This document shows positions 18,045-25,938 of a stretch of 64,000 nt of DNA, piece after piece. The position numbers and the translations under genes are program-made. The stretch covers positions 98,333 through 162,332 of the forward strand of contig JAUQPB010000003.1 of NCBI GenBank assembly GCA_030550585.1, in the 5' to 3' direction. The notes beneath the pieces are model-generated. The model was given only the letters and a program-made list of their open reading frames with translations. It had not been told where the DNA came from and searched no databases. This DNA comes from Thermoproteota archaeon. Lineage in GTDB: Archaea; Thermoproteota; Thermoprotei_A; Sulfolobales; Ignisphaeraceae. Numbering within the stretch: the first letter of the stretch is position 1; the number at the start of each line of letters is the position of its first letter.

Positions 18045-19045
18045 TAGTACTGGAGATATCTAAGCATTTTAACTAGGTTTGGTGGAGGCTTCATAGCCAA
18101 TGCTATGGCTCCCATGAGAACAACGTCATCCCCAAATTTCGTTGGTGTTATCATAGGCTGGGCTGTCACTATACCTGGAGCCCTCTTCAAACCCTCTACA
18201 ATTCTATCTATAACTAGTTCTTTGTTCTTTAATGCAACAGAGCCTCCTACAGTTATTATTTCGGGATCGTACAAGTTAATTATATTTATAAATCCTACAA
18301 TATTATATTTGTTCACCTCTTCTACTATCCTAAGAGCCAGCTTATCGCCTTCTTTTGCCTTTGAATATATGAGTTCGGATGTTAGGAAGCCGTCTTTGTA
18401 TGCTTTGTATATCTGGGACTCTTTTTCTTCTTGACTTAAACTCAATTCTTCGATAAGCCTAGAAGCAAATTTTGGTATGTTAGCACCACTTGCATAAGCT
18501 TCCCAATGTCCATATCCTCCACAACCGCACTTCATTTTGCCATTAACATCGACAACTATATGCCCTATTTCATGAGCGTTACCCATTTTGCCTAGTAGAA
18601 GCGTGTCATTAACTATCATACCCCCTCCAATACCAGTGCTGATTGTTACATAGACAACATTTTCATATCCTCTGCCAAATCCTAGTACCTTCTCCCCCCA
18701 GACACCAGCAATACAGTCATTTGCCATGATAACAGGTTTTCCAAACCTTTCCTGCAATGGTCGTGCAAGTTCAAATGTGTGAATAGATATGTTAGGGGCG
18801 TTTAGTACAACACCTGTAGCAAGATCCATTGGCCCTGCGCTTCCAATCCCTATTGCTCTTACATCCATTAAAACATCTCTAAAACTTTCCTCGATTTTAT
18901 CAGATATGACATTGGCTATTGTATATCTATCCCCCTCCTGAGGCGTCCTCATAACAATCTTCTTAACTATTTCTCCATCTTGCGATGCGAGAGCTATTCT
19001 TGTCCAAGTTGCACCAACGTCAATTCCTATATAATACACAACCAT
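18041..19045 (-). CDS. ROK-family sugar kinase (glucokinase/hexokinase)
   Basis: 334 residues with the ROK architecture: phosphate-1 motif GIDVGATWTRIAL, ATP site VYVTISTGIGGGMIV, catalytic Asp in IMANDCIAGVWGE, sugar-binding EIGH, and the zinc signature CGCGGYGHWEAYASG. Archaeal enzymes of this kind phosphorylate glucose and often mannose, fructose or glucosamine with ATP. A C/D sRNA and the phosphoglycerate mutase gene lie just upstream on the same strand, consistent with a glycolytic cluster. Confidence 0.9.
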   Translation of the reverse strand: MVVYYIGIDVGATWTRIALASQDGEIVKKIVMRTPQEGDRYTIANVISDKIEESFRDVLMDVRAIGIGSAGPMDLATGVVLNAPNISIHTFELARPLQERFGKPVIMANDCIAGVWGEKVLGFGRGYENVVYVTISTGIGGGMIVNDTLLLGKMGNAHEIGHIVVDVNGKMKCGCGGYGHWEAYASGANIPKFASRLIEELSLSQEEKESQIYKAYKDGFLTSELIYSKAKEGDKLALRIVEEVNKYNIVGFINIINLYDPEIITVGGSVALKNKELVIDRIVEGLKRAPGIVTAQPMITPTKFGDDVVLMGAIALAMKPPPNLVKMLRYLQYY

Positions 19046-19067
19046 ATACCCCCTCCCACAAGTTTGT

Positions 19068-19126
19068 TTTGTCAGCCTTCTTACCGCACATCATTTATCA
19101 GGTAGGAGGTGCATACATCATCAAAA
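19068..19126 (-). ncRNA. C/D-box guide sRNA (between apgM and glucokinase)
   Basis: On the minus strand the boxes occur in order: C (TTGATGA, 19118-19124), 16 nt, D' (CTGA, 19098-19101), 3 nt, C' (ATGATGT, 19088-19094), exactly 12 nt, D (CTGA, 19072-19075). This is the archaeal C/D sRNA layout that, with L7Ae, Nop5 and fibrillarin, directs 2'-O-methylation. The D guide is GCGGTAAGAAGG and would pair with CCUUCUUACCGC. Only the first base of box C departs from RUGAUGA. Ends are approximate. The target is not identified. Confidence 0.75.
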
Positions 19127-19132
19127 AATGTT

Positions 19133-20410
19133 TTATTGATTCAACAGCTCAAAAACTTTTTTGAGAACTAGATAGCCATGTGGTATTATTCCAAGAGAAC
19201 CTTTCGTACAGCACTCATATTCTGTAAACCTTTCGAGGCCATCAAATCTCTTGAGGTTCTTCGATGCTACCATTAGTGGAACTGGATCACTTGTATGTGC
19301 TTTAAGCTCTGGTGGTGTTGCATGGTCAGCTGTCACAACGATCGCCACATCGCTTAGATCTACAGACTTTAGAAGAGGTGATATGTAGAACTTGTCTATG
19401 TTTTCTATTGAAAGCACCTTTCTCTTCTTATCCCCATCATGACCGGGTTCGTCAGGTCCTTTTAGATGTACATAAACAACATCTACCTCATTTAGTAGCT
19501 TGAGTGTTGCCTCAAGTCTTTCTTTCAGATCCTTCTCAGCTACTCCAGAGGGCGGCGATACCTCTACCGCTTTCATTCCTAGTAACCTCCCTATACCTTT
19601 CTCAACAGGCATCTCCGCAACAATGCCAAAGGTCTTTCCATAGAGCTTGTTAATCGGTCTAATATTTGGATATCTGTCTTCGGCATCTCGAAGGAGAATT
19701 GCATTAGCTTTTGGAAGCCCCCTCTCAGCCCTCTTGATATTCACTTGATGAGAGTCCAATATCTCGATGGCTCTACGTGTAAACTCATCTACAAGTTCAC
19801 ATGTTATCTTAGCCTCTTCGCTATCATCAAGAGGTTTGCATTTAGCTACAAAAGGCTCGAATTTATCAAGAGCTATAGACACTCTGCCCACTCTACCATA
19901 AGCTGGATCAGTATTTGAAACATTTGCCGACAACCTCTTTTCCCTACTGCCTATAATTACCACAGCACGATGACCCACAGTAGAGTAGACTTTTGCATAA
20001 CCGCCATACTTACCTAAATCAATATTTAGAGATTTTGCCAGCTCTCTTGCCTCATCTGATCCCAGACTTCGCCCCACCCTCCTATCAACTATCTTCATAT
20101 TTCTAATATCAATTGTAGCAAAGTTAGCTCTGAACGCAACCTCAAAACCCTCTGATATGTTAACACCAATGCCGAGAGCCTCTAACAGACCCCTCCCAAT
20201 ATTGATCTCCTTGGGGTTGTAACCCAAAATCGAAAAAACAGCTGCATCGCTTTCAGGTGCTGTCTCGCTGTCTATAGGATGGAAGCAACCAGCAATTGAG
20301 ACCTTGGCCAATTCTTCAAGGCCTTGTGTCTTTGCAAGCTCTAATGATGTTGGTCTGTATTTAATTGTGTCAGCTACACCATCTAATACTATTATAACGG
20401 TTTTCTTCAT
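19133..20410 (-). CDS. apgM: 2,3-bisphosphoglycerate-independent phosphoglycerate mutase
   Basis: About 425 residues of the archaeal alkaline-phosphatase-superfamily mutase, converting 3- to 2-phosphoglycerate in glycolysis and gluconeogenesis. Motifs: VIIVLDGVAD (metal), APESDAAVFSILGY with the phosphoserine, NIGRGLLEALG, HLKGPDEPGHDGD and VTADHATPPELKAHTSDPVP with metal ligands. I chose the ATG at 20410; AGAGGTG lies upstream, while the track GTG (20422) would overlap that RBS. Confidence 0.93.
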   Translation of the reverse strand: MKKTVIIVLDGVADTIKYRPTSLELAKTQGLEELAKVSIAGCFHPIDSETAPESDAAVFSILGYNPKEINIGRGLLEALGIGVNISEGFEVAFRANFATIDIRNMKIVDRRVGRSLGSDEARELAKSLNIDLGKYGGYAKVYSTVGHRAVVIIGSREKRLSANVSNTDPAYGRVGRVSIALDKFEPFVAKCKPLDDSEEAKITCELVDEFTRRAIEILDSHQVNIKRAERGLPKANAILLRDAEDRYPNIRPINKLYGKTFGIVAEMPVEKGIGRLLGMKAVEVSPPSGVAEKDLKERLEATLKLLNEVDVVYVHLKGPDEPGHDGDKKRKVLSIENIDKFYISPLLKSVDLSDVAIVVTADHATPPELKAHTSDPVPLMVASKNLKRFDGLERFTEYECCTKGSLGIIPHGYLVLKKVFELLNQ

Positions 20411-20556
20411 AAACAACCACACACCTCTTAGATGCTGCTAAGTGCAATTACACGCATTAAATAATTAAGTCTAACCTATATAAAAGTTTATAAAGTAAGT
20501 AAGGATATAAGTTGGGATGATATAACATTAAGTCTGATAAAAATAGGTGTTATAAT
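20411..20556. promoter_or_regulatory. Divergent promoter region apgM / AbrB-PhoU
   Basis: The 146 bp region contains TATA-like elements CCTATATAAAAG (about 20475) and AAGGATATAAG (about 20505), serving the two divergent genes. No clear operator repeat is seen. Confidence 0.45.
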
Positions 20557-21570
20557 ATGGAAGCGGTATTAACAAGCGTTAGAAAGGTAATTAGAATTGG
20601 AGAAAGAAGTATTGGTGTTACAATACCAAAGGAGTGGCTATCTGTATTGGGAATATCTGTTGGAGCAAGTGTTGAGGTGACTCTAGGCCCTGGATATCTC
20701 TTGGTAAAACCTCTTTCAACAATACATCCAAAGATAACACAAAGTATAAGGATTAAGCATGAGGATGAGGAAACTTTATCAAGGCTCATTATAGCAAGTT
20801 ATATTGAGGGATTCGATGTAATATCGGTCGATGAGTCGAAAGATCTTGCAAGAAAAGCCTTCCAAAAAATCTCTATGAGGTTGCCAGGAGCTATTGCAAT
20901 GGAGGGGCCAACATTCAAATTGAAGATTTCTGTAGATGAGTTTAACACAGATCTCGATGAAGTGATAGGGGCTATGAAGACCACTTTATCGATGATGTTT
21001 GATCTTATAACAGATTACTTTATGACTGGAGATAAGTCGAAGCTTCAAGAAATTATTAGACTAGATGATGATCTTGATAGACTGCACTTCCTTGGAATGA
21101 GAACAATAAAGAGAACAGCGTTTAGAGACCCCTCGCAAGCAATAAACAACTCTATTATAATTAAGAGCCTGGAACATATTGGCGATACATTAGACAGAGC
21201 ATCAAACACTATACTGAATCTTGGATTCGATGAATTCCATAAGAATGGTAAATGTAAGGATGTGTTTAGAGATATCTTCTCAAAGGTATCATCATATGTT
21301 TCAAAAGCTGTAAATGCTTTGACATCGTCTAACCTATCGCTAGCAATGAAGGTTTTAATTGGCAGAGAAGAGTTGACAAGAGAAATTTTAAATAATGTTG
21401 CAGAGTGTTCTGATATTCCAGGAGTCTTGGCGATAGCACATGAGGCTATTGTTGGTGTTTATGAGGCTGCTGAGATAGCTGAGGTTGCAACGATTAGGGC
21501 GCTTATGACTGTTGGAAAGCCAGAAACTGTTTTACCAAAGATTGAGATGCCTCAAGAGCCTTCTGAATAG
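20557..21570 (+). CDS. AbrB-PhoU phosphate uptake regulator
   Basis: 337 residues: an N-terminal SpoVT/AbrB DNA-binding domain (SVRKVIRIGERSIGVTIPKEWLSVLGISVG, about 7-50) and two PhoU-like helical bundles (about 110-325), with PhoU metal-site patterns such as LQEIIRLDDDLDRLHF. Archaeal AbrB-PhoU proteins are thought to control phosphate transport or polyphosphate metabolism. No pst genes are in the window. The last 68 bp overlap the convergent FAU-1 gene. Confidence 0.85.
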   Translation: MEAVLTSVRKVIRIGERSIGVTIPKEWLSVLGISVGASVEVTLGPGYLLVKPLSTIHPKITQSIRIKHEDEETLSRLIIASYIEGFDVISVDESKDLARKAFQKISMRLPGAIAMEGPTFKLKISVDEFNTDLDEVIGAMKTTLSMMFDLITDYFMTGDKSKLQEIIRLDDDLDRLHFLGMRTIKRTAFRDPSQAINNSIIIKSLEHIGDTLDRASNTILNLGFDEFHKNGKCKDVFRDIFSKVSSYVSKAVNALTSSNLSLAMKVLIGREELTREILNNVAECSDIPGVLAIAHEAIVGVYEAAEIAEVATIRALMTVGKPETVLPKIEMPQEPSE

Positions 21571-22999
21571 CTTCTATCAATCCAATAACCTTTTTTACGG
21601 TCTCATTAGCCATATAGACAAGGTCCTCACTTAACAAGCCACTTTTTTCAGCGTTTTCAAGCTCTTCAACATCTATTACCCTCAGATTATTTTTAACTAT
21701 GCCAATATCTATTATTAGATCAAGGTACTTAACCACATTATCCAATGGACAGTATTCTGGCGGTGTATTAATATTTATGTAGATTCCTTTTTCATTTCCA
21801 TATTGATCCATGTACTTGTGTACAACAAACCATTCATCAAATGGTATCAGAGTTAGCGCAATGTCTCCTGCCTTTCTTTCCACACCTATGCCGTCATAGG
21901 TACCACTTTTCTGAATAATTCTTATACCCACCATCGCTAATCCAATATCTGTGTTGATAACATTCATGATTTTTATGGGCCCTATCTCTATATGTCCATT
22001 GCCTGGCTTCTCATGTATGATCGTTACCTCCCTACCTATGCTTCTACTAAGCAAAAACTCTTTTATTGCGCCATCCAAGACCTTTTCACCCACATTATTC
22101 GCCACATAATCTAGCATGTCAACACAGACGTCAATGGGTTTTCTACATGTTCTTAGCATGTGATGGTTTGGAGTAGTTGGTGCAACGGTTCTCCTCACAA
22201 TATCCAAAAATTCCTTGGAAGCTCTATTCAGTTTTATAAATGCTATTGTTTCCCCTTGGTATAAGATCGTTGGAACATCCTTTAAACTGATATTCCGAAG
22301 CTTTATGGCTTCATTTACCGCAGACTCAAGGTCTTTTCCAATTGCCTCTAGGGAAGCGTTTTTAGCTGAGCTTCTCCATCTTATGCTGAAACCTTGTCTA
22401 GTTATTTGCATTGCAAGGCTGTTTAATGTTGCTCTTCTATCGAAGTCTCTAATATGCTCGCTAAAGTATACTCTGCCACCTCTGTCATCCAATAACACTA
22501 GAGTATCTTTCAATATTGCTACACCTGGTAAAGCAACGGCTCTTCCAATCTTCGGATTTTGACTTGGTTTGACAATGTGAGCAACTGTTATAGCCCCCTC
22601 TACACACTCCTTTATATTTTGAAGTACAACCTCTTTACCGTTAACAGTTTCGCCAATACATCTGCCCATTCTATCAATACCCTTTATCTTAACAGATATG
22701 GTTGTGTATGGTCCAAGCTCTTCGTAAACATATGTTGCAAAAGGAATCCTTGCAATCATCTCATACAGCAACGTCTCAACAGCATCAGGATACCCAACTA
22801 TTATCAAGGTGTTGGGATCCTCATCGCTCTCCTTCAAAGTTGCGTGTGGCGCCACATTGCTTTTTTCATCCATTCCCAACCTAGATGACAAACTCTTTGA
22901 CAGATCAACAAGTTCAAATCCGGCGTCAATTATAATCTTTGCTAAAGCGGTTGCATATGGGCCTCTAACTCTATATCGATACATCTTAAACCTCTCCAC
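21503..22999 (-). CDS. FAU-1-like RNase E/G-type RNA-binding protein with DUF402
   Basis: 498 residues. The first part contains an S1-like barrel within an RNase E/G-type domain (ISVKIKGIDRMGRCIGE; ALPGVAILKDTLVLLDD), the C-terminal part a DUF402 domain (YLDLIIDIGIVKNNLRVIDVEELENA). This matches archaeal FAU-1, which binds AU-rich RNA and takes part in rRNA processing. UPF0147 lies 16 bp upstream on the same strand, as a probable operon. The 3' end runs 68 bp into the convergent phoU gene. Confidence 0.82.
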   Translation of the reverse strand: MERFKMYRYRVRGPYATALAKIIIDAGFELVDLSKSLSSRLGMDEKSNVAPHATLKESDEDPNTLIIVGYPDAVETLLYEMIARIPFATYVYEELGPYTTISVKIKGIDRMGRCIGETVNGKEVVLQNIKECVEGAITVAHIVKPSQNPKIGRAVALPGVAILKDTLVLLDDRGGRVYFSEHIRDFDRRATLNSLAMQITRQGFSIRWRSSAKNASLEAIGKDLESAVNEAIKLRNISLKDVPTILYQGETIAFIKLNRASKEFLDIVRRTVAPTTPNHHMLRTCRKPIDVCVDMLDYVANNVGEKVLDGAIKEFLLSRSIGREVTIIHEKPGNGHIEIGPIKIMNVINTDIGLAMVGIRIIQKSGTYDGIGVERKAGDIALTLIPFDEWFVVHKYMDQYGNEKGIYININTPPEYCPLDNVVKYLDLIIDIGIVKNNLRVIDVEELENAEKSGLLSEDLVYMANETVKKVIGLIEAIQKALEASQSLVKQFLAFQQS

Positions 23000-23015
23000 A
23001 AGTTCTTATACTTGG

Positions 23016-23357
23016 CTAATCCTTGACCGTCTCAAGAATTGATATTGCTTGCCATAGAAGGGTTCTTGCATGTAGAGGCATGTTAGGGTCTTGACTAACC
23101 TCATCAAGTACACCAACAGCGTTTGCAGCTCTCACACCTGCTGTGAGGTTTTTCTCATTTAGAGCTCTTATTGCATACATAGCTGCTCTTCTAATATTCC
23201 TAGGTATCGATGGATCATTCATCACTCTATTCAATATCATTAGGGCTTGTCTAATCTTTGCTTCATTGTCATATTGTGGTATTCTTGATTCGAATCTTTT
23301 TTGAATATCTGAACCGCTACTACCACCCCCTTTTTGCTGACTACCTTCAGCAACCAT
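23016..23357 (-). CDS. UPF0147 family protein
   Basis: 113 residues, all helical, with the family block [24 protein letters not shown]...[30 protein letters not shown]. The family is nearly universal in archaea and has no agreed function. The ATG at 23357 has GGGGTGA 5-6 bp upstream; the track GTG start is part of that RBS. It probably shares a message with FAU-1. Confidence 0.85.
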   Translation of the reverse strand: MVAEGSQQKGGGSSGSDIQKRFESRIPQYDNEAKIRQALMILNRVMNDPSIPRNIRRAAMYAIRALNEKNLTAGVRAANAVGVLDEVSQDPNMPLHARTLLWQAISILETVKD

Positions 23358-23467
23358 TGTTTTCACCCCAATCTCCGTTATACCATTTAGCGAGCTTATA
23401 GGTTTTTAAAGCAAGAAACTTTAAAACTAGAGAAACTCACATAATTTCTCTTTAAGGGTTTATAAAA
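23358..23467. promoter_or_regulatory. Divergent promoter UPF0147/hydrolase
   Basis: About 110 bp with two TATA-like elements: CTTTAAAAAC on the minus strand (about 23400) and AACTTTAAAACTAG on the plus strand (about 23427). Each is 25-45 bp from its gene. Confidence 0.45.
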
Positions 23468-24127
23468 ATGGTTGTAGTTAGATGGCATGGTCATGCATGC
23501 TTCGAAATAGTCACCTCTAAGGGCACTGTTATAGTGTTGGATCCTCATGATGGCTATAGCATTGGTTTAAAGCCTCCAAGGGTGCAAGCAGACATAGTAT
23601 TGATAACCCATGAGCACTTTGATCACAATGCTTATGCAGTTGTAGCTAAGCCAAGCGCAACTGTTTTGTCTATGTTTGTGGGAGAGAAGGCTGTCAACGA
23701 TGTGATGATTAAAGGCTTTGAGGCATATCACGATAGAGAAAAAGGGAAAAGAAGAGGAAGGGTATCGATATACAAAGTATATGCAGACAACATATCGTTT
23801 GTTCATTTAGGCGATCTTGGACATGAGCTTGACAACACATATAAAAATGTTCTTGGAGACATAGATGTTCTTATGATCCCCGTTGGGGGAACCTATACAA
23901 TAGACCCCAAATCAGCTTGGAATGTAATAGAGCTACTAACACCAAAGGTTGTCATACCAATGCATTACTGGGTAAAGGGCTTAAATCTCCCATTAAAGGC
24001 CGTAGATGAATTCCTGTCTCTAAAGCCAGATGACTGGAGTGTTAATATGATAGAGTCTAACCAGATAGTTATAGAGAGGAGTAGCATACCAAATAAGGTC
24101 ATATATGTAATGTCCCCGCCGACATAA
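23468..24127 (+). CDS. Metallo-beta-lactamase-fold hydrolase (UlaG/UPF0173-like)
   Basis: 219 residues with the dizinc motif ITHEHFDHNA, upstream RWHGHACFEI, downstream HLGDLGH, and IPMHYW. This fits the UlaG-like/UPF0173 branch of the superfamily, whose members hydrolyse lactones or phosphodiesters. The substrate is not predictable. The start ATG follows a short leader with AAGGG. A cysteine-cluster gene follows after 64 bp. Confidence 0.88.
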   Translation: MVVVRWHGHACFEIVTSKGTVIVLDPHDGYSIGLKPPRVQADIVLITHEHFDHNAYAVVAKPSATVLSMFVGEKAVNDVMIKGFEAYHDREKGKRRGRVSIYKVYADNISFVHLGDLGHELDNTYKNVLGDIDVLMIPVGGTYTIDPKSAWNVIELLTPKVVIPMHYWVKGLNLPLKAVDEFLSLKPDDWSVNMIESNQIVIERSSIPNKVIYVMSPPT

Positions 24128-24191
24128 TTAAACGCAATATTTTTCTAAGCAATACAACAACCTAGCACATTATCAAAGAGGTTTAGAAAAA

Positions 24192-24794
24192 TTGGTAATA
24201 TTTAGATGTCTTCTCAAAGGCCACTGCTGCAAAAAGTATTGGATTCCAGTAACACATCTAGATCTGCTAAGGCTTCACATATACGCTGGGATAGAAATAA
24301 AACCAAGTATAATAAATCTATATGAGTCATCACTTTACGAGGATCTGACATATCCACGTGTGATTTTCAAGAATGAAAGCTATTTCCTAGCATTGAATTC
24401 AAAAGATGATAGTTCATGTATATTCCTCTCAAAAGAGGGTAAATGCAACATTCATCCATATAAACCACTTGTGTGCAGATTTTACCCATTTGTTTATATA
24501 GAGAAAGAGAGTGAAATTGATATAGAAATCAATGAGAATGCTCTAGGAGAGTGCCCAGGTCTAATCATAGATAAAAAGCCTATACCAGATTCTATAAAAA
24601 GAGATCTTATTAGACTAGCCCAAGTAAGAATATTAGAGCTTAAAATGTGGGGTAGAGTAGCTGAAGAATGGAACAGTAGCGAATATAGCAAAAAGGAGTT
24701 TGATGAAGTAGCCGAAAAGTTTTTGGGGTTTATAATGAGTCGTGCGGAGGAAGATAGAAAGAAGCTTGTAGAAAGTGGCTTGTGGATACCTTAA
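24192..24794 (+). CDS. YkgJ-type cysteine-cluster protein
   Basis: 200 residues with the YkgJ/zinc- or iron-chelating motif: FRCLLKGHCCKKYW at the N-terminus, then SSCIFLSKEGKCNIHPYKPLVCRFYPF. The eight-cysteine pattern probably binds an Fe-S cluster or zinc. The cellular role is unknown. The start is a TTG with GAGGT 9 bp upstream. Confidence 0.8.
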   Translation: MVIFRCLLKGHCCKKYWIPVTHLDLLRLHIYAGIEIKPSIINLYESSLYEDLTYPRVIFKNESYFLALNSKDDSSCIFLSKEGKCNIHPYKPLVCRFYPFVYIEKESEIDIEINENALGECPGLIIDKKPIPDSIKRDLIRLAQVRILELKMWGRVAEEWNSSEYSKKEFDEVAEKFLGFIMSRAEEDRKKLVESGLWIP

Positions 24795-24849
24795 ATATTT
24801 ACCTTAAATATTGAAACTTTATAAGTCTTGAAAACTATGGTTGTACAAA

Positions 24850-25374
24850 ATGTGGAGTTTCGAAGAGGTGATGGGTCTGGTATCCGCATACTACGAAGGC
24901 GCAAGAGTGCCGTGGGTTCCAACAAGAGAAGAGTTGCTAGACATGGTGATGAGGCTAGCAAATGTAAGTCCTAACGATATCTTCTATGATCTTGGCTGTG
25001 GGGATGGCAGAGTAGTATTAAGGGCTGTGAAAGAGGGTGTAAAAAAAGCTGTATGCGTTGAGATAAACCCAACACTTATTGAAAGAGCTAAGGAAAATGC
25101 CAAAGCAATTAATGCATTGGACAAGATAGAATTTGTAAATGAGGATTTTTTCAAAGCTAATCTAAGCGAAGCAAGTGTTGTGTACATGTATTTGCTGACG
25201 TCGGTAAACAAGGCGCTGAGACCAAAGCTTGAGGCAGAGCTTAAAGATGGGACAAGAGTCGTTACACTTGATTTTGAGATCCCTGGGTGGAGACCTGTTC
25301 AAGTAGTTGAAGTGGCATTGCCTATGAGAACAGCTAGACTTTATCTCTATGTTAAGGGTGTAAGTGATAAATAG
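24850..25374 (+). CDS. aKMT-type protein lysine methyltransferase
   Basis: About 174 residues, class I SAM methyltransferase: motif I FYDLGCGDGRVVLRA, Glu of motif II in CVEINPTLIERA, ALSEASVV-like motif VYMYLLTSVNKALRPKLE, and RVVTLDFEIPGWRPVQVVEV. This sequence closely follows Sulfolobus aKMT, a broad-specificity archaeal protein lysine methyltransferase that modifies Cren7 and many other proteins and may help thermostability. ATG 24850 is preferred to the TTG at 24841; a TATA-like CTTTATAAG lies about 30 bp upstream. Confidence 0.8.
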   Translation: MWSFEEVMGLVSAYYEGARVPWVPTREELLDMVMRLANVSPNDIFYDLGCGDGRVVLRAVKEGVKKAVCVEINPTLIERAKENAKAINALDKIEFVNEDFFKANLSEASVVYMYLLTSVNKALRPKLEAELKDGTRVVTLDFEIPGWRPVQVVEVALPMRTARLYLYVKGVSDK

Positions 25375-25395
25375 ACTTATTTACCACGTTTTTCA

Positions 25396-25881
25396 CTAAG
25401 TCATTCCAGCAACTTTTTTCGCTTCTTCAATTATTTTTTTAGCCTCTTGATTGGCGTACAAGGATGTTTTCGGATCTGACTTCATATCAATGCTTGCAAT
25501 ACTCATAAGCTCATTAGACAGTCTATTGAGCCTATCAAGATAGACTTCTATTATTGGTATAGAAACCCCCATCATCTTTTTCAACTCCTTTACAGTTTCT
25601 CTGACAACAATAATCGATGAAATAGCTTGGTTTAAAGCCGTAAGGGTTTCAAGTCTCAGAATAACTGTTTCTAGGAACAGATCAACACTATTCAACCTCT
25701 TTTTCAATGACTCCAAATTTTGCTTCTCTTTTTCAACACTCTTTCCATTTATATTGGTATGCTTTGAAAATTCTTCAATCCTTTTAATATTGTTGTCGAC
25801 AACACTTTTGTAATATTCAATCTTGTTGTGAAGCTCTCTCAAAAGCGCTACACTTAATAATAGCTTTGGCTTGGCACTCAT
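25396..25881 (-). CDS. Snf7/ESCRT-III-like protein (CdvB paralogue candidate)
   Basis: 161 residues, almost wholly helical and coiled coil. The segment ETVILRLETLTALNQAISSI followed by MMGVSIPIIEVYLDRLNRLS and a final helix EAKKIIEEAKKVA parallels the CdvB1/B2 core (RLETvqel...l...apev...l..i). ESCRT-III-like CdvB proteins polymerise at the division site or during vesicle release in Crenarchaeota. It lacks the wing helix/MIM tail of full CdvB and no cdvA or cdvC is nearby. Assignment is by pattern only. Confidence 0.6.
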   Translation of the reverse strand: MSAKPKLLLSVALLRELHNKIEYYKSVVDNNIKRIEEFSKHTNINGKSVEKEKQNLESLKKRLNSVDLFLETVILRLETLTALNQAISSIIVVRETVKELKKMMGVSIPIIEVYLDRLNRLSNELMSIASIDMKSDPKTSLYANQEAKKIIEEAKKVAGMT

Positions 25882-25938
25882 AAAATCTCAAAATATATTT
25901 TTGTTATCAATTATGTTATAAGAAGTAAAGCACATTGC

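Noticed and set aside
20515-20550. GATGATA...CTGA as a possible C/D sRNA before phoU
   Set aside because: The C box does not fit RUGAUGA and no second box pair is present.
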